Source: Morchella semilibera
Taxonomy: Eukaryota; Ascomycota; Pezizomycetes; Pezizales; Morchellaceae
Direction: 5' to 3'
Assembly: GCA_009192285.1 (NCBI GenBank)
Contig: CM018604.1
Location: forward strand, 434,001-498,000
DNA length: 64,000 bases
The notes under the pieces are model-generated. The model saw only the letters and a list, made by a program, of their open reading frames with translations. It was not told the origin of the DNA and did no database searches. Of the stretch, positions 1 through 14,251 are shown piece after piece (within the stretch, counting starts at the first letter, position 1; every line of letters starts with the position of its first letter). A program made the position numbers and the translations under genes.

Positions 1-3000
1 ATGGAATTAATATGGGTAATATTTATAATAGAAACTCCCACAAGAAGATGGAAATTGATGCCAGGACAGCAAATATATACTGCACCAGATTTTGTCCATG
101 TCTCGGCCTGCCGGGCGACAGCCAACAATAGTATACGGATGAAGTGCCGCCACCAAATGGTAACTTCTGGGTATTTAGCAAATTTGGTCACTCTGTCGTA
201 GACCTTATAAGTAGTGGGTGTACGTACCGATTGTCGCTAACAAACGCGATCGAGCAACATATTGAGAATGAGAGACGAAATACTAGGCTGAGCCTTGACT
301 CGCCTATGGATAGCTACATGCCTAAGATTTATGCCTTAACTAAGTCATGATTGTTGCTCCCCAAGGCTTCTAAAAGATCTGGGTAAATGGTGCCCGCTAG
401 TAAAAAAAAAAAAGAGAGATGATATATGATGAGACGCATACACTATCTCAACCCCAGCCCATCATCTCAAGGGATATACTATGACACGCTCTAAATACAA
501 GGGAATCGAATGTTCTCTAGTGGATAGGATAGCAAGAGAATGGTAACACTAGCCTCGCTGTACGTGGTGAGACCTTTTTTCTACCCTCCGTCCTACTAAG
601 GCTAGCTACAGCCGTATAAGGAGGAGGAGAAATTATTACTATTTGGAGCTTTGGATATACTTGCGCTCCACGAAAAAAATTGGGAGAAAGATTCTTACTT
701 TAGGATTGACGCAGGCTCTAATAATTTATTGTTTTATCTGTTGTTTTGCTAAGGTTTTCTTAACTTGTGATCCGCGGGCTTGTTGCGTCACATAAAATAC
801 ATGTACTTTACTTCATATGGATAGAAGAAAGACCTTTATGATGTTTTTTTATCAAAGCTAAATCTCTCTTGCGAGTGTATGACGATAGTGTGGACTAATA
901 TAAAAATACTACAAGACGAACCACACCAAAATAGGGATGGGCACGAGACTACTATAGTTATAGATTATATAGAGTACTTTTAATAGTGGAAAGATTATAA
1001 TTCATAGATTATCACTCGACTATGAAACCTATGAGGTTAAAAGCGCAAGGGCGTCCTAATCGAAACCGGACATCGTGTAGCCCTAAGTGACAGGTTTTTT
1101 TAGTTGAAAGTAGTGGACGCGACCCAGTTAATTAAATGTAAAAGGTGGGAGGAAGAAAAAAAGAATAGTGCCCTGATTGGTATTAGGATCCAAGCTCCAC
1201 CCACAGCTCGATATATATCACCTACATGCTGGTTTCAAGGCGTATTATCACTACACTATCAAGGCCTGTGATTCCTTGAAACTTAAGCAATTAATTTTTG
1301 TATGGGGGTTTATTGAGATTTTATGGGTTTATAGGGCCATTCCAGGTATTACGTGTTGATAAAAAAAAAGGGCGGGACGTTGCAACGAGGTGCGACGAAC
1401 ACCGTGATATCAACCCTTTAAGCTCTCAAGCTACATTCTTAACTAACACACATACTAACCCACTAGTATTTTTGAAATTTTTCTTATGAGTTTGGGACCT
1501 GATTTGTGCAATTGTGGTTGCGGGGTTCGACTCGTTGCGTCCCACTTTTTTTTTTAACCTGATCAGTGCGCCTGCGGCACACTTATCTGACACTGGCCCA
1601 TTTAAAGTTTCGAACTTTTAGAGCCGGCCCGATGACTAATTGTAAGGTGCCCAGGCGCACAATAAGGTTTTCTTCCTTTTATTTCTTATTGCTATCCCGC
1701 CTCTTTAATTTCTTTTCCTATCAAACTTTAGTAAATATCTGTGTCAGCCCAGCCCAGCACAGGCAGAAGCTGGTCCTCAAACCCCTTTCCCCCCATCCCC
1801 TACACACTTGCAGTATCAAGTCTCCGAAGACCGACTCTCCACTCCAACAATTTAATCCATCCATCCTCACCGTAGTCGAGTAGAGGTAATTGCTTCACTA
1901 CGATCTCCCGTTGTTGCTCACTCATTAATTCCAATATCTTATAGGACACTAGCGAGTAACAGCGAGGGAGGCCTGAAGACCACAGGAGGGTAGACGATAG
2001 ACGACCCATCTTTGAGTAAAAGCCGTGTAGATGGGCGAGCCCGATGGGAATCGTACCTGCGTTGACGACGGTGGGTTCGAGGGATCGGTCCCAGGCACAG
2101 TTTTGTACACTGCTGGCTAACCTAAACCAACAAACAAGCCCATGGTACGGATCTAAATGCCACGTCTGCGTGATATCATCGTATGAGGAGATTCTAAGTT
2201 GAGTAGGAGCTGAGTTGAGCCCTGGATATCAACGAATCTCAACTCCATGAACTCAATTCATGTCATCGGGGAATGGATAAAGAGAAAATCCAGCCTTGTC
2301 GATGGTTCAAAAGGCTGTCAGACTAGGCAGACTGTGAGTTGGCGGTCTCTTTACTTCTTCTTGTGTTATTGCGAGGTGTCCGTACGTCCCTGTGCTGTGC
2401 CTTCACCGAAAAAAAAGGGGGGGGCTTTATAGGAGTAAAATTAGGATGGACACGTTCTTATGGTTGTCCGAGCCCACCAGCGCTTTGGTATCAGCGGTGA
2501 AGTTTCGCTATCTCTTTGTCGCCAGCAATCACTGCAAAGGGTGCTAATGGAACACCCGCATCTAGATATTAAAGTGCATATAAATATAGAAGGATATCTG
2601 TTCGATCTTCGGGCTTCTTCCCGTGGCTTTATCAATTTTTCGGGACTTCCATTGCCCGAGAACTATAGTTGGAGGCTGTACAAAAAAAAAAACACCATAG
2701 TTTTTGGTTGATGGGTTGATTTTTCCGAAAGGCTAGTCCTAGTTGGCCATGTGGTTATTTCCCGTCTATTAGAATGCCGGCCATTAGTGCGCATCTGGTA
2801 CCTAAATACCCATGAGGTATGCAAGTTTCCAGCCCTTTAGTTGTTCATGGTGTGCAATATCAGAGGTAGAAACCCTCCGGCTGATTATCAATTCGAAAAG
2901 CTATAAATGGCAGTTCCACCAAATATCTGGTTACTATATGTGTATAGCGGGAGGCTTCGGGTACAGCCTTTCCAATAATTACGTCCCCTCGATCTTCCAA

Positions 3001-5304
3001 GTGGTGTGGGTACCTTTACGTAAAAGTTCTAGGGTGATATGGTTCCCTCCCCCTTCTTATGGTATTAGCTTTAGATATTCATTCTGAAACCAAACAGACT
3101 TCATAGCAATTAGTTCCGGTCTTACTCAAACCTGAACCTCGCACCGCTCATGAAAAAAGCAATCAATGAATGTTAATCTCACTCCAGTGGCCAGCTACTC
3201 ACCGGGATCGAGTGTAATCGTGGCAATTCTTGCCCCCAAGTATAATCTGAGAGGTTAAAACTTCCCTCTGAACAACAAATCAGGGGAGAATTCGGTGCAT
3301 GGCATTTGAGTTTCTGCCCGGATCGCGATTGATCAATTGGCCACAAGGGGATAGAAAGATTCACTTTGAAACGTTATGGATTTCAAACCGTCAGCAGGTC
3401 GCTAGCCGGTAAATTACATATGATACCCAAGATCTGGGATCAATGAAACAAGCACTTGTCTTTGATGTATAATGAGTGGATGGGTAAGAATACCGTTCCC
3501 CACTCCCCGCATGAAGGCAAAGACGTGGTCACCTCTACAGGTTGGGCTGGCGCCTGTTGTGGGGGGAGGGGAGTACCGGCGGAGGTAAACCAAGTCTAGA
3601 TTCTAAGACTTGTACCATCCATTCGATCCGTCGGTCTATTTTCTCAGTCTGATTAGCTGTTGGCTCGACAACGGGGGGGGTTTTAAGTTTCTCATTCCAA
3701 ACTCAGCAGTGGCACAGCTAGGAGAGACATCGCTAATCGCATATTCCGCTCAACCAGAAAAGTTTTTCTCCCATTTCAAGGCAAGGAACCGCAACCTAAG
3801 CCCGTACGTTAGTGTATGGTGGAAATAGACGTACTGAGTAAGGGATAGCCCATCATTGCCGCTACTACATACCTCCTTCGTCTTGGCAACACTTCCTCCT
3901 TTCAATACTTAGCAAATACCCGGTAAAAAAGCTTCTTACAGACTACTCGAAACTCATCTCACCCCCACAACCCCTCACTGCGGACAGAGACGTCGTCGTA
4001 ATCACTCGGGGGGCTGAGTTTTTGCCAAGCCTCGAGTGATACCCGATGACTCCTGTCCTCAACAATACCGCAGTTCTGGGTAGTTGATATACCTACCTTT
4101 CCACAACTACTCATATGTATGTGTTACCATTGGCTTTGTCGTCGTCGTAATCCTCTGCCGACATAGCCGGATAAAGAAAAACAGGCTTGAGACCACGAGT
4201 TCTCCTGCAGCTTTGACTCATGATTGGGTTTTTTTAACACGGAGACTTCTCTCTCTCTTTCATGACGATGATGCGTCGCGTACGCAGACAAGAAGTAAGC
4301 TTAACTTTGCCCGAGCTACATACGTCCTAGTAGCACCCGTTGTGCCTCATCTACTAAAAACAGGAGCACTCGGATCAGCTCCGTCCCACGGGTATATGTA
4401 GATATACGTACTACTCACTAGATCTTCTCTTTCAATGATCGTGATGATGGAATGATTGATTGTTTGGGTGGTACCTACTATACATCTAAACGGAAACAGA
4501 AAAGTGGTATGTATACAACCCCCCAACCGCCCAGCAATTTTCATATATTGTGTCGACGCTAGGGCCACCTTTCAACTACATACTTATTTACCTCTGAGAT
4601 CAAAAATTCACAAATAAATAATTTTATACCAAGACGGGACCTACAGCTGGTTATCGAATCGTTGCCTGGGCGTACGTATTCATTCGTCCCATTGCTAGTA
4701 TTCCCCTCTACCAACATAGACTATTGCTAATATGCAAGCATTCACATCAAGTAGGTAAATTGAGGTCTCATTCCAAGTCAATGTAAATTGCCTAGATATA
4801 TCCATGTCTGCTCTAGATCCTGGAGGATACGCCTCACCACCACACCACACACACTCTGCCGAGAAAAAAAAAATAGAGAAAAGTAAAAGGCATAAAAACA
4901 CGTAGCCAACCCTGTATTCCCCAAACCAAATAAACAGATCCCCAAACCAAGACAAAAAGGAAAAAAAAAAAAAAAGTAGTAGACAACCAGAAGGATATAA
5001 AAGAAAAATGTGGAGTCACTCCAAAGAAGTAGTGGGGAATCTGTCGCAATAAGGAAGCGCTATTCGCCTAAAAATAATAACAGTAGAGTAAAGCAAAGCA
5101 AAGAGTAGTAGAAGACCAGAAGAAGAAAAATCAAAGAAATTCTAACGAACGTGTTTTTTCCCCCTAAAATACCCATTTCTCTAAAGCACAGACTTGACCA
5201 GTTAATGATGCTACACAAATACGCCCGGCCCCGAGACTAACTCCCATCGTCACACATAAAATGGTCAGAGTATACGACCAATTCCCCGAAAAATATTGTT
5301 ACGA
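1..5304. other. Gene-free left flank
   Basis: No convincing gene was found in these 5.3 kb. All open frames are short, lack splice-extended partners and have no recognisable protein motif. The tract is AT-rich with A- and T-runs. It holds two copies of the dispersed CGAGTGAT-N6-TGA motif (1002-1018 on the minus strand and 4033-4049 on the plus strand) and one TACATGTA palindrome near 804. A tRNA-like GGTTCGACTC box near 1525 followed by a T-run was examined and rejected. Confidence 0.6.
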
Positions 5305-7036
5305 TTATGATCCAACCATCAACCCAACCCTTCTGTATACACCCTCAACAGCATCCAGCATCCCGTTAGCTTCGACGACCTTCTCGATATTCTGGCCAAT
5401 CTCCTTGACAGCTTCCGGCGCTGGGGCTGGGGCGGCCTCCTCGAAGAAATCTTCTGGCTTAGCTTGACCTCCCACAATCATTTCGAGCCTCTCAAGAAGA
5501 GTGTTGACCCCATGGCCAGGGAAAAGTTCATCGAGTGACTTCGATTCTTCCACCTCTTTGGACTCCTTAGGAGCAGGGACACCATATTCCTCCTCATAGG
5601 CATCCATGAGATCCTCAGGTGCTTCATACTCATCATCATCCCAGCTGTAGTTGTTGTTGACAAAGTTGTTTGCGTCGCGGGGGAACGGACAGAAACCATC
5701 AGCAACGGGGTTGAGCTTATGCTCAGCGAATGAATCATCAAAGTCAGAGTTGACCTTTCCACTTAAGTCTTGGATGCTTGGGCCCTCTGGAAGCGCGGTA
5801 ACGGCGAAAACGGTAGATGAACTTCCTGCACCCCATGGGTATGCCAAGGGCCAAGAGTCCTCCGAGACAGCAAGGTTAGGATTGACGTCCTTGCGGGTAG
5901 ATCGAATCGGCTCGGGGATTGGTGCAGAAGTCATTTCTGGAGCAGGAGCCGCGGCAACGGTTCCAGATTCGATGGTAGCAGCGAGATACGCGGAGAAAGC
6001 AGGTGAGCTAAGAAGTGTCTTGGTGAATTCGCTGATCTTAGCGTTCTCCTCTCTCAACCTAGCATTCTCATTCTGCATCTCAAGATTTTCATCTTTACAC
6101 TTCCTAATTTCCTCCTCCAAATCCATAATGTATCCTACAAATATTTCATTAGCAACGACCTCCTAAAGCAATGTGGATTAAAAAATTACCCTTCCTCCTG
6201 CTCCTGAATGCGCGGGCTGAGACTTTGTTCCTCAGCTGTCTCCTCTCCTTACTCGTCAACTTCTTTCCCTCTTCACTAGCTAGAAGTCTCTCATCCTCGT
6301 CCATCTCATCCTCATCCTTCTTCTTCAACTTTGGAATATTGGGCAACACCGAGGGTGAGCGAACCGCAGTTGTTACTTTTTGGATTCTGAGCGAGTTCAT
6401 TATCTTCTCAACACTTTCCTCGACACTGTTTGGCTGCTTTGCCTGAGCCTTCTGTTGGAGCCACATCTGCTGCTGCTGCTGTTGGTAAACAGCCTGTTGC
6501 TGGTGAATACCAGGATAGTACCTTGCGGTTGCAGTCATAGGCGCGACCGCGGGGACTGGTGGTGGGGCTGCGGATACCAAGCCTCCCTCTGACTTGACAG
6601 ATGTCTCAATATCGAAGGGGGAAATAGCGCCAGGGTTGACGAAATCCGTGTTCCCATAGGACGACATCATGTCGTTGCTGGGAGGAGAGAGGTAGTCGTT
6701 ACCAAACATGTAGGAGTTGGTATCTGGTGACATTGATGTTGAAGAAGGGACCAAGTCTCTATAATAACCAGCGTCCACAGGTAGACTCCCTGTTTGTTGT
6801 GGGTGACGATCGTACTGATGACTAGGGCCTGCGAAGCCGGTAGCCGAGTGGGAGTTGGAGGTCTGGTTCAAACTAGACGAGGCCTGTGACGAGAACGAGA
6901 CCTGGGGTAGGGTAGGCGAGGGAGACGGAAAGGCACCGTCGTAGTTAATCCAGGAGTCGATATCGTTACTGAACGAGTCCTGGTTGCTGAAGGGAGAGCT
7001 TGAGGGATTTCTGCTCATACTTTGTTGGGAGGACAT
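5305..7036 (-). CDS. bZIP transcription factor
   Basis: This is a nuclear DNA-binding regulator of about 558 residues. Two exons are supported: 7036-6190 and 6134-5305, separated by a 55-nt intron that splits a Gly codon between the basic region and the leucine zipper. Residues 1-240 are Ser/Pro/Gln-rich and low complexity, typical of an activation region, with a poly-Gln patch. The basic region lies at about 265-282 (RRQLRNKVSARAFRSRRK) with the invariant N and R. A coiled-coil zipper follows, then a SSPAFSAYL stretch and an acidic C-terminus ending in a short helical segment. The family match is clear from the NxxxARxFRxRR core; the exact subfamily and target genes are not known. The junction reads KGYI where relatives I recall have KEYI. 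The start is the first ATG of the long frame and lies just downstream of a probable 5'UTR intron. Confidence 0.92.
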
Positions 7037-7068
7037 TGCAAACGTGAAGGCAGGAGCCTTTGTAGAAG

Positions 7069-7212
7069 CTGAAAGTTAGACAGTGGAGGGGCGATAGTGA
7101 TCACTTTATTACAGTAGATTTGAGTATCTCGCTTTCGGGCTGCTGATGAGGGGGGGGGAGGAATAAGTATGGCCGAGAAACTAAGCGAGGGTAGTAGGTA
7201 TTTGATACTTAC
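7069..7212 (-). other. 5'UTR intron of the bZIP gene
   Basis: On the minus strand a consensus donor GTAAGT begins at 7212. A CTAAC branch-like sequence followed by TTTCAG ends at 7069, 33 nt before the bZIP start codon. The 144-nt intron would lie wholly in the leader. The pyrimidine-rich minus-strand DNA from about 7213 to 7500 (CT runs and a G12 tract on the plus strand at 7240-7251) is then leader or core promoter. A 178-codon open frame across it is low-complexity and probably not translated as a protein. Confidence 0.6.
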
Positions 7213-7745
7213 AGATGATGCAGTGAAAGAAGTACGGGAGGGGGGGGGGGGAGGGGGGTTGTAAGGTATGTATGTATGTATCTCGTGGGAAGTAGTAAAT
7301 AATAGATGTATTGAAGTTGTTGATGTTGTTGTCGTGGGTAGTGACGATGATGAAGAGGGATGATGAGAAAGGAAGAAGAGGAGCGGCTGAACGGTGAATG
7401 GAACGAGCGAGAGGTAGTAGAATGGTGGTGGCAGCAGTAAATCGGTAGGTAAATGTGTAGGTTACAAGGGTGGGCTGTGTAGTGTGGGTGAGAGGAGAAG
7501 TAAGAAGAAGAGCAAATTCGGGGGAACATGCTGATTTGATTCAAGGGCAAGCAAACCCAGGGATCTTGCAGGCATCTGGGGGAGGGAAGCAGGCTGGGGG
7601 CTGTGCCTTGAACACACACACTAGTCTCGGCGGATTCGTGTTCACCCGCTCTTGCGATGCTCAAAACGGTCCTTGCAGTTTCTTGGCCCCAAAGAGCCCA
7701 AGTAAGAAAGAGGAATGCCTGAGTTGAGCTTGGGATCTTCCTCAC

Positions 7746-10700
7746 ATTTGCTATGCTAATTATTTTTTACAGGCCCAGTGCTTATGAGTGGATCAAATAA
7801 TTCCGTCACCCCCAGTACTTTTTTACACCAGTTGGCTGAGTGCACTGCTTCTCGGCCGTTGTCGCTTCTAACAATAAATTCTGTGAGGCAGCGAAAAAAA
7901 AAAAGCTTCTAGGAAACGAACGAGTAAGAGTACGAGTTACACGCCCAAACAGAAAGCCGCAGACTGCAGCCTAAGAAAAGGTAGGTATCACATCGTGGGA
8001 AGGCGGGTATCATGGCGTCTCCGCAGAAGATCGTTATAATATACATACAACATATTGTACCGGGTGCTTTACCTAGCATTACTCCACACGCCGCCGCCTC
8101 ACTCTCGGCCGAACTCCAGATAATTTTTATTTTTGAGATACGTTACCGTTTACACTCACCAGCCACTGGATCAGCATATAAACAAACCATGCGCCTAGTT
8201 CTCACACACAAGTTTCGTTGAAAGTTCTAAAACCTTTTCCCTTTACTGGCCCTCGAACTCTGGTCCTGGAGATTGTGGGCGCTTGGCATCAACAACTCCT
8301 TCCTTCCCTTTCTCACGAGCTTACGTCACGTACCCTGGTTCCTGTATGACGATAGGGCTTGGGGCTAAATGCACCCGGTACTCTATGTGTGGCTTGCGGA
8401 CAGGCTCAGAGTTACTATTAATAGATTTGAGGCTCTGGTCCCCAGGCAGTCATAAAAGGAAATCCGAAACAGAAACGATTTACGGTGGCTGATGAATTAT
8501 TACAAAAAAGCCACACGGGTTTTCGGACATTTGCTGAAATGGGGTGGGTTATGTAAGGATAGGTACCGGACCGTGCTCCAGAAGAAAATGACGGAACTTC
8601 CCGTTTATCTCCTTCCCAGACCCGAAACCCACTACCGATGCTCTTTCGGAAATCTAGCTAAGGAAAAATGGTGAAGCGATCTTTCGGTTAGACATGCTTG
8701 AAGATCAAATACTAACCTACTAATACCTGTGGGCCTGACAAGCTTCTGTGACCGATTCTGGAACGTGTATCATCTAAACGCTCCTGAGACGAGCGCGAAC
8801 TAGGTATCGTACCTAGCTCCCCTAATTCGGAAAAAAAAAGGAGGGGAAGAAAAGTTTCTAAGCTCCAGAGCTAATAGTAGGTTGTTTCGTTAGTTGTGTG
8901 GGTATAAAAATTCTCGTCCGTCCTATCATGCCGATACCGTTCCATCCGTGAAACAAAACATTCATGTTGACCTTTGAATGCCGCTGAACCATAGGTACAA
9001 GTATACCTCGGCAGTGGTTCCTGCCAAATAAGTTCAGACGCCGAGGTCAGTGCGATAACAATATGAAAGCTTAGTTAATTGCCGTCCCTGGAACTTTACT
9101 TAGAGTATAGGGTACCTTGACATTGAGTTGACTTGGCTCTTGGACCCTTCAGATATTAACAAAGAGTAAAAACTTCCTCGGGATATATATTCATTTCTAG
9201 ATTAAAACTACATGCAAAGGCCGACTCAGTACATATCGATTTCTTTCATCCAGTCCGAGCGGGGCCAGCAATCATACTATCGATATTGCCGTTATGCATG
9301 ATGGAATACTCCGTAGCCAACCCCTCCCTCTGGGTGGGAAGGATGAGCTTGTTCAGGAGTCTTCTTCTGGGCCGTTTCATCGGACAAACCCTCCTAAAGC
9401 AACTTATGGCGCGCTCCGGGGAGATCTCCTTTCCAGGGCCAAGAACCTTCGTGGGGCCGGATTTATGGATACAGCACTTGACTCTATGCAGTTGTGGGTA
9501 TGTTCCGGACAAGTGTGCTAAAATGTTTTTTGACGATCGGGATATTCGCCGTCCGCTGGGTACATGTATGTACCCTACTTTGTGAGCACTTGCTGGGTAG
9601 AAGGGAGAAAAAGCAGGCATCCTTTGGCGGGGCAAAGATCCAACTGAGAAAAAGGTCCTTGGTATTAACGTGCCAGCGCTTGATTGCATACATGGCCCGG
9701 GCTGTCACTGTCGCTTGTGGTTCAACTGTCGCCACTCACAAACACCGGTAGCAAATTCCCACTGGAACGTCAGAAAGAAGGTGGGTGCTAACGGGGAAGC
9801 TAACTTATCTAAGACGAAGTGAAACATCAAGAGCTTTGGTACTGGGCTTCTTCTAACCAAACCAAGGCGAAACTACATTAAGGGGGGTAATGATATTCGC
9901 AGATTGGAATTTCATGCAGATGATTCTCTGGAGAACATACCGGAGTAAATCTTTCTACTCTACGCGAGCTTAACTAAGGCGATGAGTGCAGTATCATTGA
10001 CCATCTAACTAAATATAGGGAGGGAATACGGCATGATTAATTGTAAGGCTGTCCCTGGCCCCCTTGGTGGTAAGCCGTCTTGATATATCCAGGTAATCTT
10101 TATTTACCTAATTCGCGAGGCAGATTATAAAGTCAGCCCTGTGAGAACGTCTTTCTAATATCCGTACGACGTGGTGCACTGCCCGCTCATCTCAAGGCTA
10201 GAAGGAGTGGGTAATATATGGAATTCCCCAAACAGTAATCAACGAATCCCATAAACCCACGAAGCACGATTGTTCCATAGGTAGCGAGTTCAGCATCGCT
10301 AACACCTGGATTCTGGATCTGTTCTGTTTTTCTTTTCTTGATTTGTGGTTTTTATCTTTGATGCGGATCGATTCATTACTACTGGCCAAGTTTGTTAATC
10401 GTTGATGCACCTATAGCTATAGGTCACTAGACTACCGCATTGCCACTAGACAGAGTAGGGTTCTCCGCTAGATGCAGCAATTTCGACTGGTGACTGCATC
10501 CGTCCCCAAGCGTTCCTCCAATCGGCCAAACCATATCACATAGCGAGTGATATTCTATGATCTATCTATCTGAGCCATATTTTGTATATATTTTATTATG
10601 ATCGTCGGACTTTTTAGTATTCACAAAAAAAGAAAAAAAGAAAAAGAAAAAAAAACATCATGTGAGATTTTAAAAAAACTCGACTCCCAGAAAGTATATA

Positions 10701-13700
10701 CATGTAGATATGGGTATCGGATAAATTAACGCCAGGGCCACAATCCCGAGTCTCCGTGGATCGGCCGAAGCCAGCCACAATATTGTCCCGTTACCGAGCG
10801 AATAACACAAAACCCATGGCATGGAAAATTGTTACCCTGCGTTCAGCTGAACAAGGTTTAGCTCTTTGAGATTGATGTGAGCATGAGGGGGGAACCTGTT
10901 TTTTTTATCTTTTATTTTTATTGATGCCGCCGTGGCCGTCTATAACTGTGCTAAATATCCAGATATCCCTGAGGTCGTCACGTCAAAGTCGCCTGTACGT
11001 CTTTGTGGGTGTGCGGAGAATCATTGCGCCCATGCATGTCTGAGGGTGTACCAGCTATCTAGCTCAGACGCTTTGATCTTCCAGTGGAAACTAGTCTACG
11101 CATAGGCACCCTCTACATACCAGATTACTGGAAAGGATGTTGCTTACCCATTGGTTTCTATTACGTGCGTGGGATTTGTCCAAATTCCGAATCATTTCTC
11201 ACGATCGACTGCTATCCCTATCCGTTTATTTATTTGTAACTTATACATGTGACCGATATCCATACAAAAGATTGTCAACATCGGCGGTAGAGAGTACATG
11301 TATGTACTAGATGAGCACATGGGTGGCATCTTGACCCACGATAATAGGAACGACAAGCGGGGAAAAAAGCGTGGGCCCCATAACAGAGAAACCCCCCCCT
11401 CCCCGAAACAGGCATATACGTACTCCAGATACAGCCTTGTTTTTCTGTTTCCTGGTCCGATATTGTAGAGAGTTCGCCGCCCCCTTTACCGTTTGAGAGA
11501 GCTGAACACAATTTACCCATTCTCTCTGATATCATTGACCTCGAGGAAAGATTTACAGCTCATCCCGAGAGCTCTAATGGCTGGAGAGCGTATCAAAAGC
11601 ATTCAACCGTATCAAAGTAGATGTAAAAGGAACTAGCCTATACAATAAATAAAGCTCAATCCCGGATTCGAAGTACTGGTTGCCGGAAGTTTCTTTTTGT
11701 TTCAAAATCCGGAGTGATAACCTCTACACTAATCGAGCACGCAAGTACACCTCAATCAAACATTTAAAATCTAAAGCTGACATCTTTTAGCTTCTTACGG
11801 GGCTCTGATATTTACCTATTTGCTCCTGTTGATCACATAATATCACTCGTTGATTGGTAACACCAAAAGCTCAAAACACAGTTTGAAAAGGTAATATACA
11901 GTAAACCTTGCGCATGGCTGCAACTTGCGCATACCCTATTCTCAGGACCCTCGGTATCATCTTACCAGCTATCCTTAATCCATGGAGTCATCACTTCACT
12001 TTACAAAAGAAATCACTGGATAAAAAGTTGCACTTAATAATTCCAGCCTTGCCCGTTGGCGCATATATCGATTGCAATTTGCCATAATCGACAGTACCAA
12101 GATCACTAGCGTGTGTCTGAGGGATCGACGCCCCCTCAAACCAGATCGCTCCGAGTAACTCCAAATCAGATGTCATTGCCAACAAAACTCATTTCTAGGC
12201 GCCTGTACTTGCCCCGTATAATGGACTTGCATGAACCATAATTACCGAATAAACGGTATTCCGTTGGATTGGGCGGTGAATAATCACTCAATATTGATCT
12301 AGACCCTAGGTAACTAATGATGCCAGAATATCACTCATAAATGTGATGAGTTGCTGATACTGAGTGGTCCTCTAGTTCTAAACTGAGTTTTTATGCATTG
12401 AGATTAACTTTTAGGCCAAGCTTGTGATAATTTGTATATCTCCCGTCTCCGCATGTGTAAACGTAGGAGCATAGGGATGTATCGTACCTTTTACAACTTA
12501 GAAGGACCTTTAAGATTAGCAAGGCTGTTCTTTCTAGACTCGTGGAACCTATCTCTTTGGCGTTCCTGTGTTGGGGGGTCATGCTTCTCGAACGCACATT
12601 AGACTGCTAGTATCATGATCAAGAGTTAAAGATTTGCCGTTGCAACGCTTCGCTTTGAAACAGAGCGGGAGATGTCTAATATCTACAACCTAGCTGAGTC
12701 CTTGCAATTACTTAGCCCAATAAAATTATAGGATCTGCATGTTCCTGACTTAGCTTCTGCTGCCGAGGTCCTTCATGTACGCCAAGCCACTTACATGCAC
12801 CTTGGCATGTAAAACCAAACAGCCTATCAGCCATCACAGTTGAATCTTTAGGAATAGAATCGGAAAGTAGTCCTGGGTGTGGGTGTTTGATGTTGGAAGG
12901 CTAGGCTTCATCAACAGGGCAGAGTCCGGGTAATTCCTGAAAGTTTTGGTCAATTACAGGTCACGTGCATGCGATGCACTAATGCGACGATTTGAATTCT
13001 CAATTACAACAGAGAGAAATAGAAACCAAAATACCCACATAAAAAACCGGATAGACAAGTTAAAACGGAGTTTTCACTCCTGTCAACCCCGTCCCCGGCC
13101 TGGTATAATGAGCAGTAACACGATTCATCTACGTAATTAAGCAGAATCGTGCCCATCGATTAACCAACGGGCACGGTTGCGGGCGAGTTAACGACAGTTA
13201 GGCGAGGAGGCTGGGATAAAACTCCCGTTATATCAGTAAGGTGAAACCTAGGGTGCTGTTACAATTTGCAATTTGGCGCTCAGTGTATGTCCCCTCCGAT
13301 CCTGACAGCTTCTACGGTAATACGTAGGTCGCCCTCCCATTCATCGTCGTCAGCAACCATCCGCGACGTGGGGTGGTTATCTCGTCAATAATGACCAATA
13401 TGACCATCTGGCGCAGCAGCTGATCCGGGATCCCAATCATACATCTGCTTTTCTCCTCGCATGTTGGAAATGTCGTCCCAAAGGACTGAATGGATGTGTC
13501 TGGGACTTGATAGATCCCTCGTGAATCCCTTCGAAACTGGAGAGATCTACGTACCCTTATCGTTAGTATGGTGGCGCTGTATACTATCTGATAGTATTTA
13601 CATGTAGGTAACATATACTAGGGAGTATTTGTAGGAGCTATTTTGAGCAAGATGAAAAGGATAGAGAACGAACTGTGTATCTTATTGATCTATCGAAGAG

Positions 13701-13769
13701 GAAGAGGGAAAAGCCCTCTTTATATAACATGAACTTGGGAACTATAACGGTACGCTCAGGACCAGAATT
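7746..13769. other. Gene-poor interval, 6 kb
   Basis: No supportable gene was found. The open frames near 9246-9751 overlap on both strands, have no motif and no splice continuation. Dispersed-motif copies occur at 10544-10560 (+) and 11833-11849 (-). TACATGTA palindromes occur near 9564, 10700, 11295 and 13600. A/T homopolymers are common, for example the A-rich tract at 10625-10655. Confidence 0.55.
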
Positions 13770-13924
13770 TGGTACCGTTATATAGAGGTTACCCTTGTAT
13801 AAAAGGTACTAGTGCTGAAGGCCGGGCAAAAAGGACTGAGAAGTGCTACCGTTATAGAGAGAATACCCTTATAGAAGGTACCGCTATAGCAAGCTTTCGC
13901 TGTAATAACATGTGAGCCAGGTCT

Positions 13925-14251
13925 CTCGAAGTTCATCCGCACAGACGCCGGAATTGCTTCCCTCGTAACTTGGGGCACCGTTATCGCAGGCATCATCGAA
14001 AACCACGTCGGACGAAAGGAAGACAAGAAAGGCATCAAGAAAGACATGGCCGAGATCAAGGAAGGCGTCAAGAACCTTGAAGGAAGGTGGACGACGTCGT
14101 GGCAAGTTTGGCTGTAGCAAGCAGCAATAGCTACTAGACCTCACTTTCGATTCTCAAGGCGCTCAACGGTGATAAAACGGAAATGAAGAAGAATCTAAAG
14201 ATGTTGGACGACATGGAAGGACGCATGAGGTCCGGCGGAACGGATTGCTAG
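13925..14251 (+). pseudogene. Broken coding remnant, family unknown
   Basis: From about 13931 one plus-strand frame reads a protein-like segment (KFIRTDAGIASLVTWGTV, then AGIIENHVGRKEDKKGIK) with a hydrophobic stretch followed by a Lys/Glu-rich helix. It stops at a TAG near 14115. Coding flavour continues in the next frame (KVDDVVASLAVASSN), is interrupted by another TAG, and resumes in a third frame (TSLSILKALNGDK, MLDDMEGRMRSGGTDC). This pattern of good codon usage in short pieces across frames suggests a decayed gene or missed introns. No family is recognised. It lies inside the inverted-repeat element. Confidence 0.35.

Noticed and set aside
1500-1560. tRNA-like GGTTCGACTC box followed by a T-run
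   Set aside because: The flanking bases do not form a T-arm stem and no D-arm, anticodon arm or acceptor stem of normal length could be drawn.
7209-7745. 178-codon minus-strand frame upstream of the bZIP gene
   Set aside because: It is His/Ser/Pro/Tyr low-complexity from a CT-rich leader and overlaps a probable 5'UTR intron donor.
9246-9751. Several 75-147-codon frames on both strands
   Set aside because: They overlap one another, have no motif, no splice continuation and no consistent coding bias.
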